NCBI GenBank assembly: GCA_946807835.1
Contig: OX327690.1
Span: 16,216,501 to 16,280,500 of the forward strand
Origin: Ailanthus altissimus
Taxonomy: Eukaryota; Streptophyta; Magnoliopsida; Sapindales; Simaroubaceae
DNA length: 64,000 bases
Direction: 5' to 3'
Shown: one piece after another, positions 33,790 through 46,780 of the stretch
Position numbering within the stretch: position 1 is the stretch's first letter
How the letters are laid out: each line of letters starts with the position of its first letter
Position numbers and translations under genes: made by a program
The notes under the pieces: model-generated
Told to the model about the DNA's origin: nothing
What the model saw: only the letters and a program-made list of their open reading frames with translations
The model's database searches: none

Positions 33790-34700
33790 ACTCTTTTTAT
33801 CATATACGCGTGCGAAAGTTATAACTCACAAATAAGTAAGAAAAAATAAGATTAACACATAAATAAAGATAAAGAAAACAAATCAAAATGATACAAGATA
33901 TACGTAGTTCGGCCAAAATACCTATGTCCGTGGGGATTCATAATCCACCTTATTTTATTGATTAGATTACTGAATATCTTCCTTACATCATCATGATATT
34001 ACAAAATCCCTTAGTATCTCAAATTGTAAACCTTTAAGTATCTTCCTAGATCATTATGATCGTTATAAGAGCTCTTAGTATCTCTCAACCATAACAGATT
34101 TTTACAAGGAATAAAAAAATAGTTCGAGCCCCTGCCAAAAGGATATATGGTGTTTCTTTTGTTCACTTAAGAACCAAAAGAAAATACTCCCAAAGGTTAC
34201 ACCTTATTACACTGCACCATACTCTTAGTGCCTACTTGCCTTCTCTATTCTCTCTTATAGTTTACATTCTAAAACCTTTGATGCTTGGCTTTTCTTGTGT
34301 TTTGAAGGTCTATATAGTGTGTAAAACAACCCTAAAAATTTTAAACTTAGTTGGAATAAGAGTTCACATGTTTAAGAGTCCTAAAACCCCTCAAAGAAGT
34401 CAAAACGAGACAAAATAGGACTTTTCCATTTCTGGGCGCTCATGGGCCAATAACCTGTCGCTGTAGTGCTAATGTTGCTGCACTAGCCTGGCGCCTCATC
34501 ACTACACTCTTGGTGTTAAGGTGCTATGACCTGTATAGTAATCCTTTATTTTCTTCACTTTTTTGTGTCTCCAAGTCCCATCTTGCTCCTCCTTTGTGCG
34601 TCCAACTCATCTTTGACTTCAAAGTGACTCTCTTTATAATATTTATCTCAATTCTTACTCATAAAAGATTGTTGAATCGTCATTTTTAACAAATAGTATA
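33790..34700 (-). mobile_element. Copia-like LTR fragment
   Basis: Phrases such as ACAAGATATACGTAGTTCGGCC and CCTATGTCCGTGGGGATTCATAATCCACC, read on the minus strand, are typical of the U5 side of plant copia LTRs. A short GC-rich tract with CGCTGTAGTGC words lies at 34435-34510. No coding region is attached. Confidence 0.5.
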
Positions 34701-36969
34701 GTTTTTGTATTTTTGTTAATTATTTATTTGGTCTCTAATATTTTAAGAATTACTAATTATGTTTTTAAAAGTATTTTTAATACCATTTCGCCTTTGAAAT
34801 ATATATTTTTATTATCATTTTTATCCGTAAAATATAATCGTCTTTAAGAGACGCAATTGATTATTTTTAAAATATTAAGTACCTAATAAATAATTCAATA
34901 AAAATGTAGGGATTAAAGTTGTAATTGTTTTTTTTATGAAAAGAGATAAATAAAATTAAATAAGGATAAACTGATTTATAAGACCTATATATATATATAT
35001 ATATAGATTGACATTCACAATTTAATTATTATTTATTAGTTATATTTGCAGGGTCTAATTACAACGTCGAATCAATTATACAATATTTTTAGATGCATTG
35101 GGGGTAGGTGGTAACAACTTTTATCTCTAACGAGATTCTTCATTTGTTTCTCTTCCTAATGTAGAGTGTTGAATAAGAAGAAAAATAGATGAAATAGTTT
35201 TTTGTTATTGCTATTATTACTTTTAGATTCTTTTCCCTTTAAAATTGTTTAGCCCGAAACAATAAAATAGGTGTATAAACAAAACTTCAACACGCTTAAA
35301 TTCAACCATCCACCTAAATCAAAATGACACCAAGAATTGAATTTTCAAAGACTTGGAAAAGTACAATAATAGACCATTTTCAACAATAGAATATTTAGTC
35401 TAATTACGAAGTAAACCACGTGAGAATGTCTTTATATTTTTCACAACATGCTAAGATACAATATGATGATACATACTAACAGTAATTAATATAATATTAG
35501 AAATGTATGGCCTAATTATTTTTAGTTTTTATAATGTTTGACTTTCAAAAAATAATTAAAAAAAATATTCCATTGCCATGCTTTAATGCTTGATATATTG
35601 CTTAAAACAAAATGAAGAAATGAGGTTACTATATACCCCAAGGAACATGCAAACAAATAATCCTGACAACTGACTTATAAAATTAGATGAATATGTTTAA
35701 TTATAATCATTTCAACGAGATGCCTCTACAAAATTTTACCTAAGTCTAAGCTCACGTGCATATTCAAGTAGGAATAGCAATATAAGATATACAAGCCTAA
35801 ATCACTTTTTAGGGCACTACTTGTAAATTATAATTTGATAAGTATACGGTTCTATTAAATAAGACTCAAAACATACAAATCTTTAATTTAAAATTTACTT
35901 GAGGAGTATTTAATCTTAAATAAATATAGGAACGGGTTACTAAGCTTAAAGAGAAGCACCGTTCCAATAAGACAATTTATCTCTTAAACTCCTTCCTAAA
36001 ATAAAAATTGGTACTTCTTATTTATATTAGTATTTTATAGGTATGATCACGCAATTTTTATTTATAAAATTTTATTTTCTTTTTCTTTTAAGAGGGTTAA
36101 GACTTATTAAATAAATTAGATTTAAAAAAAAAAGAGCAAACTAAGGAGTTTTGACCTAATACAACACCTTAAGACTATAAAACCCTTTATTTTTGCGTAA
36201 AAAACAACTTGAAGTAAGGTTGACAACCTTAAGACACACCCTAAAATACCTTTACGTTTGCGTGAAAAACAACTTAAAACAAGGTTGAAAACCTAGAGCA
36301 CTCATGCATTACTTCAATCCTAGAACACATCCCTAGCATACGTGACAATACTTGTATTGTCTCTCTTTTCTTGTTCTTAATAAATTAACCCTTTAACCAA
36401 TTTGTTGCCTTAGTCACTCTGGGAGCTCAGATAGACTTAGCTGATGAACCAGCAAGTATCATAGTTAGAAAATGCAATAAATTCATCATGTCACACACTA
36501 GAATGCTTGACACAGCCTAGACTATAACAAAAGACTAGTGAGAAGCTGTTAAACAAGCACTGTAAAATAGAAGAGAGATTCTCGCACTTTAAAACCCTTA
36601 AAGACTACACACTAGTTATAAGCAACTTCTACAAAAGATTCCTTAGAGGAACACCCATGCATTACATCTATGAGCAAAAAGGCCAGCAATTGTTACAAGA
36701 CATTCATAAATCTACTTGTGGCAGAGAACATACGACGAACCTATACAGAAAGGCACAAAAGGCTAAATACTACAGGCTAGAAATACAGGGCAAGCACAGG
36801 CCATACAAGCTAATTGCCTAGATTGCCAAGAAGACCGATAAGTATGCTATATGGAATACCTCTTAAATTGCTCACTGCCATCTCACTCCTTAGATGCTCA
36901 CAAGGTCAAATGGGCCACCAAAGACTTAATGCTATAATCTTAGTATGGTTACCTACTACAGTAACCTAC
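34701..36969. other. AT-rich stretch, no gene; microsatellite and short duplication
   Basis: A (TA)n run lies at about 34988-35005. Two copies of a 60-bp unit starting CCTTAAGAC lie at 36167 and 36227. The plus frame 36814-36996 has no recognised motif. The right part may include the beginning of the Athila LTR, whose start was not resolved. Confidence 0.4.
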
Positions 36970-38128
36970 TATAATGCTAGAACAGTATTGATATAAAGTC
37001 AGCACTGCAACACCCGGAGTGGCAAAATGTGAGCATTATAGCACTCAAGGTCAGCACTACAGCGGTAATGAGACTATTAGGCCAATGCTGCAGCACTGGA
37101 AAGCCAAGGTTGTGGCAATGGACACTGGAAAGAGAAATCCTATTCTGACCTATACACAGAGTATTGCCTAAATTTGAAGATGAAAGCCTATAAATAGAAG
37201 ATAAAAGGTCTATTTCAAGAGAATGAAAAACATTATCAGAGAGAGTAATATAAAGAACAATATTTTAGGAGTTTAGAACAAGCTTTTAGAGAATCAAATA
37301 GAGAACATCAATAGAGGAGATTAAAGACTGAAGAATTTATAGTATCACAACTTTACTTCTTTTTCTTTTATCTTCCTTAGTTTTATATTATCTATATGAT
37401 ATTGAACTTAGTGTGCTCTAAAACTCTCTATATCATGAACTAATTTCTTTATCAACGATTACATTTTAAGCTTAATATATAGCTTGAGTTGTTTACTTTC
37501 CCTTAGTTTATGAAAGCAATACATAGTTGTTCATTCTATTCTATTCTTAATGCTTCTAATTACTTGATCACTAATTAAATTGATTTAAAAAACCCTAATG
37601 AACTTGAAAAATGAGTTTTTATGTTTGGTCTTGAATAGATTAATATATGATCATTGCATAAAATCTTAGAGTTTCATCTAAGATAGGAATATACTTACAT
37701 GGCATAAATAATCGTTTAGAGAATTTATTATTAATGAATCATGCCTTAATTAGATTATCATAGGAATATAGATAATTGATTAGGTGAATATTTTTACTTG
37801 ACTTTTGAAAGAGGCTTGTGAAGATATTAGGTTTCTTGGATAACAATTTATATTGATAGATTAAATTAAGGAGAGTAATTTAGATTCAAGTGAAGTATTG
37901 AGGGATAACTGTAATCTTAGGCTTTTTTTATATTGGTGAATTTATTGTTGTTTTCCTTACTTTATTATACTTTTATTATTTAGTTTAGATTTTATTCGCT
38001 TGAGTTATTAATTATTTGAATAAGAATTAGAAGACATAATTTTAATACTTAATGAATTTAATAATAATTACTCGTAGGAATGATACTTTACTTATTAGTA
38101 CACTTGCGTTTCCAAATCATACAATAAG
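36970..38128 (+). repeat. Athila-type 5' LTR (start approximate)
   Basis: The right end is fixed by the primer-binding site that follows. A TATA box TATAAATA lies at 37189-37196, and the sequence after it matches 56614 onwards in another LTR here. A GC-richer tract with CAGCACTGCAACAC and CAGCACTACAGCGG words lies at 36995-37110, in U3. The start is uncertain by about 200 bp. Confidence 0.65.
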
Positions 38129-38132
38129 TTTT

Positions 38133-38150
38133 TGGTGCCATTGTTAGGGA
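38133..38150 (+). other. Primer-binding site, tRNA-Asp-like, decayed
   Basis: TGGTGCCATTGTTAGGGA just after the LTR corresponds to the Athila/Tat site with only transition differences. Confidence 0.8.
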
Positions 38151-38299
38151 ATTTACTATTCAATTTTTTTTGTTCTATAGTTACCTTTTCAGCCATTTAT
38201 GCAACATTCAAGAAGTTTTGAATTGGTTTCTTTTAATCCAAAAATTGAGCGAATCTTGAGAAGAATTTGTCAAGAAAGATATCAAGTTCATCATAAATA

Positions 38300-40130
38300 A
38301 GACAAAATGACTAATCATAGTCAAGCTGAAGAGTAGAGATCACTGCAAGATTATATAGTCCCACTTATTGATGGAATCCATTCTAGCATTCTTAGACCTC
38401 GCACTGATAAACTATGGTAGGGCCCACCCCTCTGCCTGGGGTCCACAAGAGCGCAATAACTAGCGCAGCAACTGGAGCCCCAGTCATAGACGCATCTCAT
38501 GAGCGACCTCCCTAGGTTCTACGCCCGATTCATCAAATGAAACTATTCTATGAGTCCGTGAGCAATGCTCTACGCACACGTCATGGATATACAAATCAGC
38601 GCGTTGAACCATGCAAGTTGAGGTTACAACGCATAAGTATAATCCTTCTGTCATGATATCCTAGATGTGCAGGGATATAGATTATCACCGTTAAATCCCT
38701 TAGTGCTCATCCATGTCTTATCTCCAGACTTGTATCTCATAGAATACTATATGCAAACTCCTTTGCCATATTGTTCTACCCTGGAGGAATTCTTTCTCGG
38801 GATTAATACTTGTGGCCACAAGATTTTTTGAGATACAGTCTTAAAGCATCTGGATATCTAAATCCTTATGCGAGCTGACGGATCCCATATCTATACACAT
38901 CAGACTCCATAAGCATCGGACTACACCTAGCGGTCACACAATGAAAGGTCTGTGACATGCGTGAAACCAAAGTATGATGGATCACTTACAATCCCACTGT
39001 GGCATTCAGGTCAAAGAACCACGTATACTACTCAACTCGAGAGGACCCTTCATTGACGGCTTACATAGGGTGTCTATTGGAGGCCCTCGTAAGTTTGTTC
39101 CATATCGAGTCCTAACTGGATACCCGTATGTCAATACGAGCTCCAAGCTCACAGTCGGTTAGGAATGACCATCTATACCCTATAGGTACGACATATACTA
39201 ATATATATATTAAAGGTATCCACCGACAAACCCGTATTAGCAGAAATAGATCAGGGACAATTATTCGAGAACATATTTGCATAACTAGCATTTTCTGACA
39301 CCTGATTGTAACTCTTGCAACTATGCAGTTACTGGTATATTCTCAGGTCTATGTCCCATTACAGACAAGGCTCCAACTCTTGGATCTGCTGAGTATTATA
39401 ACCAGCTAACACTTAACTGTGCTAATATTTAACATTTATATCTCTCAGCGTGGCTAACTGTAAGCCCTTATCTAAACTCCTTTAGATCTAATCTGAACTC
39501 CTTCAGATCGTACAATGTCTGTAACGTTACATTGCATGGTATCATATTAATGGGTATTAGTGATTTAATGGGAATGTACACTTGTATAAATATACAAGTA
39601 TATGTACATTCATGGATGACACGTAAGCACCGATCCTAACACTTATCAATGCCAATAACTTTGAAAAAAAGCCAAACACAATCTAGATATTAAAGGATTC
39701 ATTTCAATTCAATGGGCTGGCTAATGATGATCCAAACAAGTATGTCATAAAATTCTTGAACATTTGTGATATATTTAAGTATAATGGAGTCTCAGACGAT
39801 GTAATAAGGTTTCAACTATTTTCTTTTTCACTCAAAGATAAGGTAAATGGCTGGTTGATATTATTGCCAGTTGGTTTTATTGCAAAATGGTATGACTTGG
39901 CCCATAAAGTTTTAGCAAAATTCTTTCCATCAACTAAGATAACAAAGATAAGGAGCAACATCGCTTCCTTTGTCCAATATGATTCATAGTCCCTTTTTAA
40001 AGCATGAGAGAGATTCAAGAATTTCTTGAGAATGTGCCATACTATAAGGGTTCTAAAATAGGTTAGTGGGACACTTAAGGACAATTGTCGATGCTACAGC
40101 AAAGGGTGCATTAATGAATAAATTACTAAT
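38300..40130 (+). pseudogene. gag: Athila-type gag, split by a copia LTR
   Basis: The N-terminal part lies at 38345-38412 (LIDGIHSSILRPRTD). It resumes at 39645 with INANNFEKKPN, FQFNGLANDDPNKYVIKFLN, ICDIFKYNGVSDDVIRFQLF, SFSLKDKVNGWL, and LAHKVLAKFFPSTKITKIRS (39756-39989 open). These are the gag blocks of Athila elements in the right order. Stops and indels follow to about 40130. A knuckle-like remnant, CDFYGDNHTNDQC, is seen near 40320-40360. Confidence 0.85.
38413..39641 (-). mobile_element. Copia LTR of family D, 5' portion, inserted in gag
   Basis: On the minus strand it starts TGTTAGGATCGGTGCTTACGTG and follows the 60754 LTR closely for about 1.1 kb (CTAAAGGAGTTTAGAT, ATGGGATCCGTCAGCTC). 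It then ends in a GC-rich stretch with CCCACCCCTCTG near 38425. It is shorter than the 2.4-kb LTRs, and clear target duplications were not found, so the distal half is deleted. The minus-strand orientation is opposite to the host element. Confidence 0.85.
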
Positions 40131-41029
40131 AAGGCCTATAACCGGTAAAATGAGATGGATTCCAATAACTACCAATGACCATATAAGAGAGCAGCTCTAA
40201 TAAAGGTCGTTGATATTCATGATATAGAGGGGCTTACATCATTAGCTACTCAAGTCAGTTTATTATTAAAGAAATATATATTATTAGAGTAAATGTTGTA
40301 AAAAGCCAAATTGTTACTTGCGATTTTTATGGAGATAACCATACGAATGACCAATGCTTATAAATGGCTTACTATATGGGAAACTTTAATAGGCAGCAAG
40401 ATAACCCCAACTCAAACTTCTATAATTTAAGGTGAAGGAACCATCCTAACTTTTTATAAAGAACTAAGATTAATCATCAAGGCTCATGAATCCTCCTGAA
40501 TTTCCATCATAGCCACAACATTAACATGAGAAAAAAATTAACTTTAGAAGAGATTTTTATATAGTACTTAAAGTAAATAGATTCACTTCTACAGAGTAAG
40601 GAAACTTTTCTCTAGAGCCATACTGCTTCTTTGCAGACTTTAGAGACTCAAATGGGTTAGTTGACCAAATCTATAGATGATCATCCATAGGGATTTTTAC
40701 CAAGCAATATAGCAATCCATCCAAGAGAGGATACAAAACACTATAAAGCTCTCACTTTGAGGAGTGGACAAGAGTTACTTGATGTTGCTAAGAAATCCTA
40801 ACCAGAAGAGAGCCCTCATGAAGAAAAATTAAAAATTGAAGAGAATGAGCAAGTTTAAGAAGACAAAGAAGAAGCAACAAAGAAAAGCTACTTGAGTCCT
40901 TACAATCTGCCACCTTCATTCCCCCAACATCTTCATAGGCAAAAACTTGACAAATAGTTCTCCAAATTCTTAAAGGTGTTTAAAAAGCTTTATGAAAGAT
41001 ATCGTATTTAAGAAAAAGAAAACTAGGAG

Positions 41030-41480
41030 ATTTTAAAATAATGGCTTTGACAGAAGAATGCAATGCTATCTTACAAAAGCAACTTCCACCAAAATTCAAA
41101 GATCTGGGGGGTTTCACAATTCTATGAACCATGAGGACTCAATTCTTTGGTAAAGCTTAATGAGACTTAGGAGCCAATATTAACTTGATGCTACCATCCA
41201 TCTACAAGAAGCTAGGTTTATGGGAAGTAAAGTTAACCACTGTGCCATTACAACTTGTTGATTGCTCTCTCACTTTTTCAAGGGGCATAATAGAAGATGC
41301 GTTAGTGAAAGTCGACAAATTTATCTTTTAGCTACATTTCATTGTTCTTGATATAAAGGAGGATCGCAGAATTCTTATTATCCTTAGAAGACTATTCTTG
41401 GCTACAGAAAAAGAACTCATAAATGTGCCAAAATGAGAGCTTACAATAAGAGTCCAAGGCTAATAGATGACTTTAAAAGT
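41030..41480 (+). pseudogene. pr: Athila-type protease region, decayed
   Basis: ALTEECNAILQKQLPPKFKD, then DLGANINLMLPSIYKKLGL, LIVD-like and KVDKFIF blocks, and ILIILRR follow in order. In the active-site motif D-L-G-A-S the serine has become N. Frame changes and stops occur. It is continuous with the gag remnants upstream, with degraded sequence between (40130-41030). Confidence 0.8.
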
Positions 41481-41740
41481 TTTTAAAGCAACAAATTCTC
41501 AAGTGAGACTATAGATTGTTTCAGCATTGTTGTGATGGATAGTGAGGTCAATGACACTCTCATGAAGACTTCCTATAAAGATTCACTCGAAGAGGCTATT
41601 TGTTAATAGGACCAATGGGGACATGTAGAAAGTTAAGGAATGTTTGAACTTATTGAATGTTTCCCTTCAATTTGATAGAGCCAACATATAGTTAAATAAG
41701 ATTGGAAAGTGATACTTCGATCTAGGCTAGTGGGGTTTAT

Positions 41741-44475
41741 TGATGAGTATATTTTGGATTCATAATCTGACCCTATTTATCTTAGTAATTGTTCATTTTT
41801 GAGTAATTTTAATTGTTCATTTTTGAGTAATTTAAAAGCTTTTACGCATAAATATTGTTGTTACTAATGCGATATTTCTATATCTTAAATTAAGTGCAAG
41901 TATACACTATCGTATATAAGTAATAAAGAGACTAAATAAGTCGGATGTCGAACCTACAGGGATAATTTTTTCTTTTTAACCAATTACTAAAATTATGTCT
42001 TTCTAATAATTATTCAGAAAAATAAAAATTTAAGAATGAATGTAGAAAATATAAAAGAAAAACACAATGCAAAGAGATTTAGGTGATAACAATATAGAGA
42101 AAACCTAAAATTAATACTATCCCTCAATATGCTTTCTAATGATTAATCTTCTAATATTTAACTCCCTTAGTCTTTGTTATTGATCAAGACACCAATGTAT
42201 TAACAAGCCTCTTCCAAGGTCATGCAAGTATACCTTAATTTACCAAATACCTCTATTCCTATGGTACTTGTAATAAATTAAGATTCATTAAGATGAAGTC
42301 TTATTGATCATACATGCCAATTAGGTATATTCCTATCCTAAATTGAAACTTGCATATGCTACATTGAATATTACTCTACAATCATGCATCAAATTACCTA
42401 GGTCTAAATACTATGATTTCTCTTCCGCGTTTATCAATAATATTACCAACTCCTTCACCATATATTGAAGCATTAAGATCAAGTAATTTAAATATCAAAG
42501 AACTAAGTTTATTAAATATTCTAAAGATATGGCAATTAAGCACACATATTGAATTCAAGTATTAACCCTAGAAAATAAGTTTAGCTCATGGCTACAAGAG
42601 AACAGCAGTAAAAATAATAATAAATCATGATACAATTAATAGCAAACTGATATAGACGTCGAATTGCTCTTAATTGTTCTGCCTAAGATACTTTTGATGT
42701 CGAAGAATGCCTTGGATCTCTCTCTAAAGTTGCTTCAATTAAACTCCTATTGCTCTTCAAGACTCGTGCTCTGTATTCATGGTGTCCTTGAATTGCTCTA
42801 GGTTGCTCTTGGATGATTCTTAAAGGCTTAGAACGAGTGGCTTTTTTATAGGGATTGATATGAGTTTAAAAATTTTAATTCTCGTCGGACTAGGACTCGT
42901 GCTACTATTGGGGCGCTATACAGTTGTCGCTGGAGTGATGCGTGAAAGAGGCTTCACCGCTGGAGCGATGGGATATTAGCGCTGGGGCTCTGGCATATCG
43001 CTAGAGCGGTGAAGGTTTGGCACTGGGGCTCCAAATGCGACTTAACCAGGTTATGTTTCTAATTTCGATCACTGTTCCAGCACTAGGGCTATAATCCTCG
43101 TGGCGCTGGGGCGATGGACACATATTTTAAAAACTTTGCATTTTAGTCCTTGTTTTCACTCCTTTTGAATTCTTTCTTCAAATTTTGTTCAAGGCCCTAT
43201 AAATAACAATAAAACACATAAATAGTCATCTATTCTTATAAAACCATAAAATATCAAAATAAAAACATGAAAACATATATAAAAAATTTGCCTTTATCAG
43301 TTACAGGGTTAAATTAAGAGAATATGAGAAAGGATGATATTGGAGCAAATAAGGGAAAATTACTATACTGACCACCACCCCGGCGTCCAAAAGCGACCGC
43401 CCCTGCATTCTTGCACTAATGAACACCTGGTGTTGAATAGTGAATGCCCCAGCGTTCTAATAATTTTATAAATACCTTGTTTCACCTCTAAATAGAAAAA
43501 TTAGGCCCCTAACCTAACCCTAACCCTTTTTGTCTCAATCTAACACGTTTATAACCCAGAAATCATCCACATATTATGAAAAAAATAACATTTAAAGCTA
43601 TTTTAAAGATAGATTACACATTCAAAAGCATTTGGGTTAATTTTTGAAGGATTCAACCATGGCCATGGATTAAATGGAGGCACTCTTGTCTTCATAAATT
43701 CAGTTTGGGATTGATTGTATCATATTTATTGATTGTTATTTAGCCATTAAAATCTTGCTATGTTGATTTAATTTTATTATCTAGGATTGTAGCCTTAAAC
43801 TCAATATGTGAACTTAATTGTAGTATTTGATTCTCATTGTTATGAATTCAGTATATTATTCAATTTATATTGTTCTTAATATTTTTAATATGCTGGGAAT
43901 AGTGATTGGATGATTATGGAACATTAAGATAAACTTGGAAAAGGCATCCTTTGTTTAGACCTAGACAAATTGATGTAAGATTGTGGATTAATATCTACAA
44001 GTTTTGATATAGAATAGAAATATACCTATATGGCATGTATGGTCAATACAACTTGTTAGTAATTAGCCTTGATTTATTTGAATTACCATAAGAATATAGG
44101 AATTTAGTAGATTAAGGTATAATCACTTGACAATCGAAAGAGGCTTGTGATGAAATACGTATTATGACCACTAATTAAACTGAGGGATTAACAATGGGAT
44201 AATGAATTCATATTAAGGGATAGCTATAATCCTAGATACTTTTCATATAGTGATTACACTTACACCATTTGCACAATTAGGATTGATTTGTAGAATTAGT
44301 AATTAGTTTTAATATAAACAAATTAAATTTATCAATTGTCTAGATAATTGTAAAAAGACATAATTTTAGTAATTGGTTAAGAACAATAACAATTTCTCAC
44401 GAGATCGACACTCAACTCATTATATATTACTTATTCTCGATAGCGTGCACTTACACTTAGCATAAAAATCACACA
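41741..44475 (+). mobile_element. Athila-like LTR interrupted by a solo LTR (ends approximate)
   Basis: It starts near TGATGAGTATATTTTGG (41741) and ends near AAAATCACACA (44475), the end form shared with the other Athila LTRs here. The distal part (43730-44475) follows the order of 37440-38128, for example the ATGGCAT...ATAG blocks, but belongs to another subfamily. No primer-binding site follows, so it behaves as a 3' or solo LTR. It is interrupted by the family B LTR at 41865-43299. Three telomere-like CCTAACCC units near 43511 lie in this region. Confidence 0.55.
41865..43299 (-). mobile_element. Solo LTR of gypsy family B (third copy)
   Basis: It runs from TAATGCGATATTTC to CCTTTATCA and is flanked by exact duplications GTTAC (41860-41864 and 43300-43304). 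It is 1435 bp with the same TATA and GC-tract layout as 7102-8549 and minus orientation. No internal region is attached. Confidence 0.92.
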
Positions 44476-44850
44476 ATATTTACTCACCAATTCAAGGTTA
44501 AAACATTTTTCAACGTGGCTTAAAACAAAATGGTCAAGGTCACTTTTATAGTGTTTTCTTATGAAGCAATGAAAAATGCGTATAAGAATACCAAATACAT
44601 TTAAAGTGAATAAGCAACAGTTGAAGCAGTTTTTTTTTTTTTTTTTGGGAAAGGAGATTTATTGGGCAAAGTCCTTATTCACTTTATTTAAACCTCCATG
44701 AAAAACAAAGACGTCAAGCTGTTGACGTTAAATCAAGCACTTCTTGGGGGACAACCTAAGTAAATATATAATTTTTTGATGTCATTAAGTAATTTATAAA
44801 AAACCAACAAAGTTAATATTGCAGCACTCAAAAAGTCAAAGAGCCAGTGC
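44476..44850 (+). other. Athila-type 3' untranslated remnant
   Basis: The phrase TTAAATCAAGCACTTCTTGG followed by GGGACAACCTAAG (44728-44760) is characteristic of Athila elements shortly before the 3' LTR. A T-run (44631-44646) and the segment GGAAAGGAGATTTATTGGGC precede it. No coding region. Confidence 0.6.
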
Positions 44851-46236
44851 TACAATGCCAAGATTGAGTTTGCAGCACCAACTTGAGTAGAAATTGAGCC
44901 CTCGAGATAGAACCTTCATAAGGGTTAATTATGTATAATATTCATCTCCAAGCTTAATATTTATTCGTTTAAATTAAGATTATTTGATTTTTGATATGCT
45001 TTATTATTATTTTATAGGTTTGGAGTCAATAAAGCAAATAGAGATAAAAATCCAAGGGAAATAAGGTAAAAATATCAAAATTACTACAGTAACGTGTGAA
45101 CAGTTTGCTATAGTGCTAGCGCTACAATGCTCAAGTCAGTATTTTCAAAGCCATCACTCAAGTCATAAAATTCAGCCTGAGGCACCTAAAAAGCAATGCC
45201 GCGATGCATATGCGATAAAAGGGAAATCCTAAATTACAATAGACATGAAATTGCCCTAATTTGCAGCCATAAAACCTATAAATAAGGGGCTTTTGAAGAA
45301 AAAAATAGACAACAAGAGAGAGCACAAAAGAGAACAAGTTTTATAGAGTTTAGATTATGGTTTGAAGATAGAAAAAGAAATTCAATTGGAAGTTTGAGAG
45401 AAAAAATGCTGCATCACGACATTGATCTGTGTTTTCTTCTTCTCTTACTTATATCTTTCATTTTTCTTATTATGTCTATCAATTTAAGTTCTAACAATCT
45501 ATTTTCATCATAAGTTAAGTTTTATATCTAGGGTTATAACTTTGAAGTCAATATGTGATTAAATTCATGTTCTTATCTTATTTTTATGAACTCGATAATA
45601 AAATTGTTCAATTATTCTACGCTTAATGCTTTCTAATTACTTGATCACTAATTAGATTGTTATAGGAACCCTAATAAACTTGACAAAGAAATTTAGGTGT
45701 TGGCCTTGAATAATTTGATATATGATCATGGTGTAATAGTTATGAATTTCATATAAGTTAGACATATACCTATATGACATATATGATATTAATAGATTAG
45801 TTCTTAATGAATCTTATTCTCATTTGATTACCATAGACATATAGGTAATTGTTAGGATAAGATATAATCACTCGACCATCAACAGAGGCTTGCAATAATA
45901 TTAGGGATCTAGCCAATAATTTATATTAAGGGATTATCTTAAGAAAAGATTAACTGATTCAAGTAAAGTATCGAAGGATAGTTGTAATCCTAGATTTTAT
46001 CTATTATTGATGCTTTTATCTTGTTATCTTTAGTATTTTTTTTTATCTTATTAGTTTTTTGTTTATTTAGATTAGATTACTTATCTTTTAAGTTTTATTC
46101 ATCTGAATAAAAGTAAGAATACACAATTTTAGTACTTATCATAATAATAGCAACAATTGTTCATGGGAATCATACTTTACCCACTCTTTATTACTTATTT
46201 ATAATAGTGTGTACTTACGCTTTAGTAATGCCACAA
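44851..46236 (+). repeat. Athila-type LTR shared between two internal regions
   Basis: 3' untranslated sequence of one element lies on its left and a primer-binding site on its right, so one LTR appears to serve as the 3' end of one element and the 5' end of the next. The TATA box TATAAATA lies at 45277-45284. Downstream the ATAAACTTGAC...GGCTTG blocks follow the same order as at 37600-37820 and 57000-57240. A GC-richer tract with CAGCAC and GCTAGCGC words lies at 44820-45190. Confidence 0.6.
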
Positions 46237-46244
46237 CAAGTTTT

Positions 46245-46262
46245 TGACACTGTTGACGGGGA
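46245..46262 (+). other. Primer-binding site, tRNA-Asp-like, decayed
   Basis: TGACACTGTTGACGGGGA follows the LTR. It keeps the G-rich end of the Athila/Tat site and has three transitions and one transversion. Confidence 0.75.
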
Positions 46263-46439
46263 ATTAGTTTGTTGTTCTTATTAATACTAATACCAATCTA
46301 TCTTACTTTTACTTTAGACTTTTTATTTGTTTTATTATTTTTTTTGTTCTATAGTTAATTTTCTTCTATTTTTGTTGCTTTCCAAATCTTTTTCTTTTTG
46401 TTTTTTAGGTTACTTTTTAACTAGATATCATGGTTAATC

Positions 46440-46780
46440 AATTTCAATTTTAGCGGCAAGTTATAAAGCAAAAATTCTTGAGGGATTATGTAATCCCAAT
46501 TATTAATGGCATTCACATCAGCATATATTGACAAATAACAAATGCTAACTACTTTGACATCTAACCAGGGATAATCCACGTGTTAAAAGACTCAATATAA
46601 TTTAGTGGACTTTCTAGTGATGATCCAAATAAATATATCATAAATTTTCTAGAGATTTGTGATTTGTTCAAATATAATAAAGTCTCAAATGATGCAATAC
46701 AACTATGACTATTTCTTTTTTCATTTTGAAATAAGGCAAAGAGATGGTTGATTTCCTTACTATTAGAGGTCTCACACATT
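46440..46780 (+). pseudogene. gag: Athila-type gag fragment
   Basis: Blocks I-H-V-L-K-D-S, FSGLSSDDPNKYIINFLEIC, DLFKYNKVSNDAIQL and KAKRWLISL match the gag remnant at 39670-39870. Stops are present, and the similarity ends at about 46780, where the element is truncated. The open frame on the other strand (46561-46824) is a shadow of this. Confidence 0.75.

Noticed and set aside
43511..43532. Telomere-type repeat (CCTAACCCTAACCC)
   Set aside because: Only about three imperfect units, inside an LTR-like sequence, and not the exact plant unit; chance or LTR sequence is more likely.
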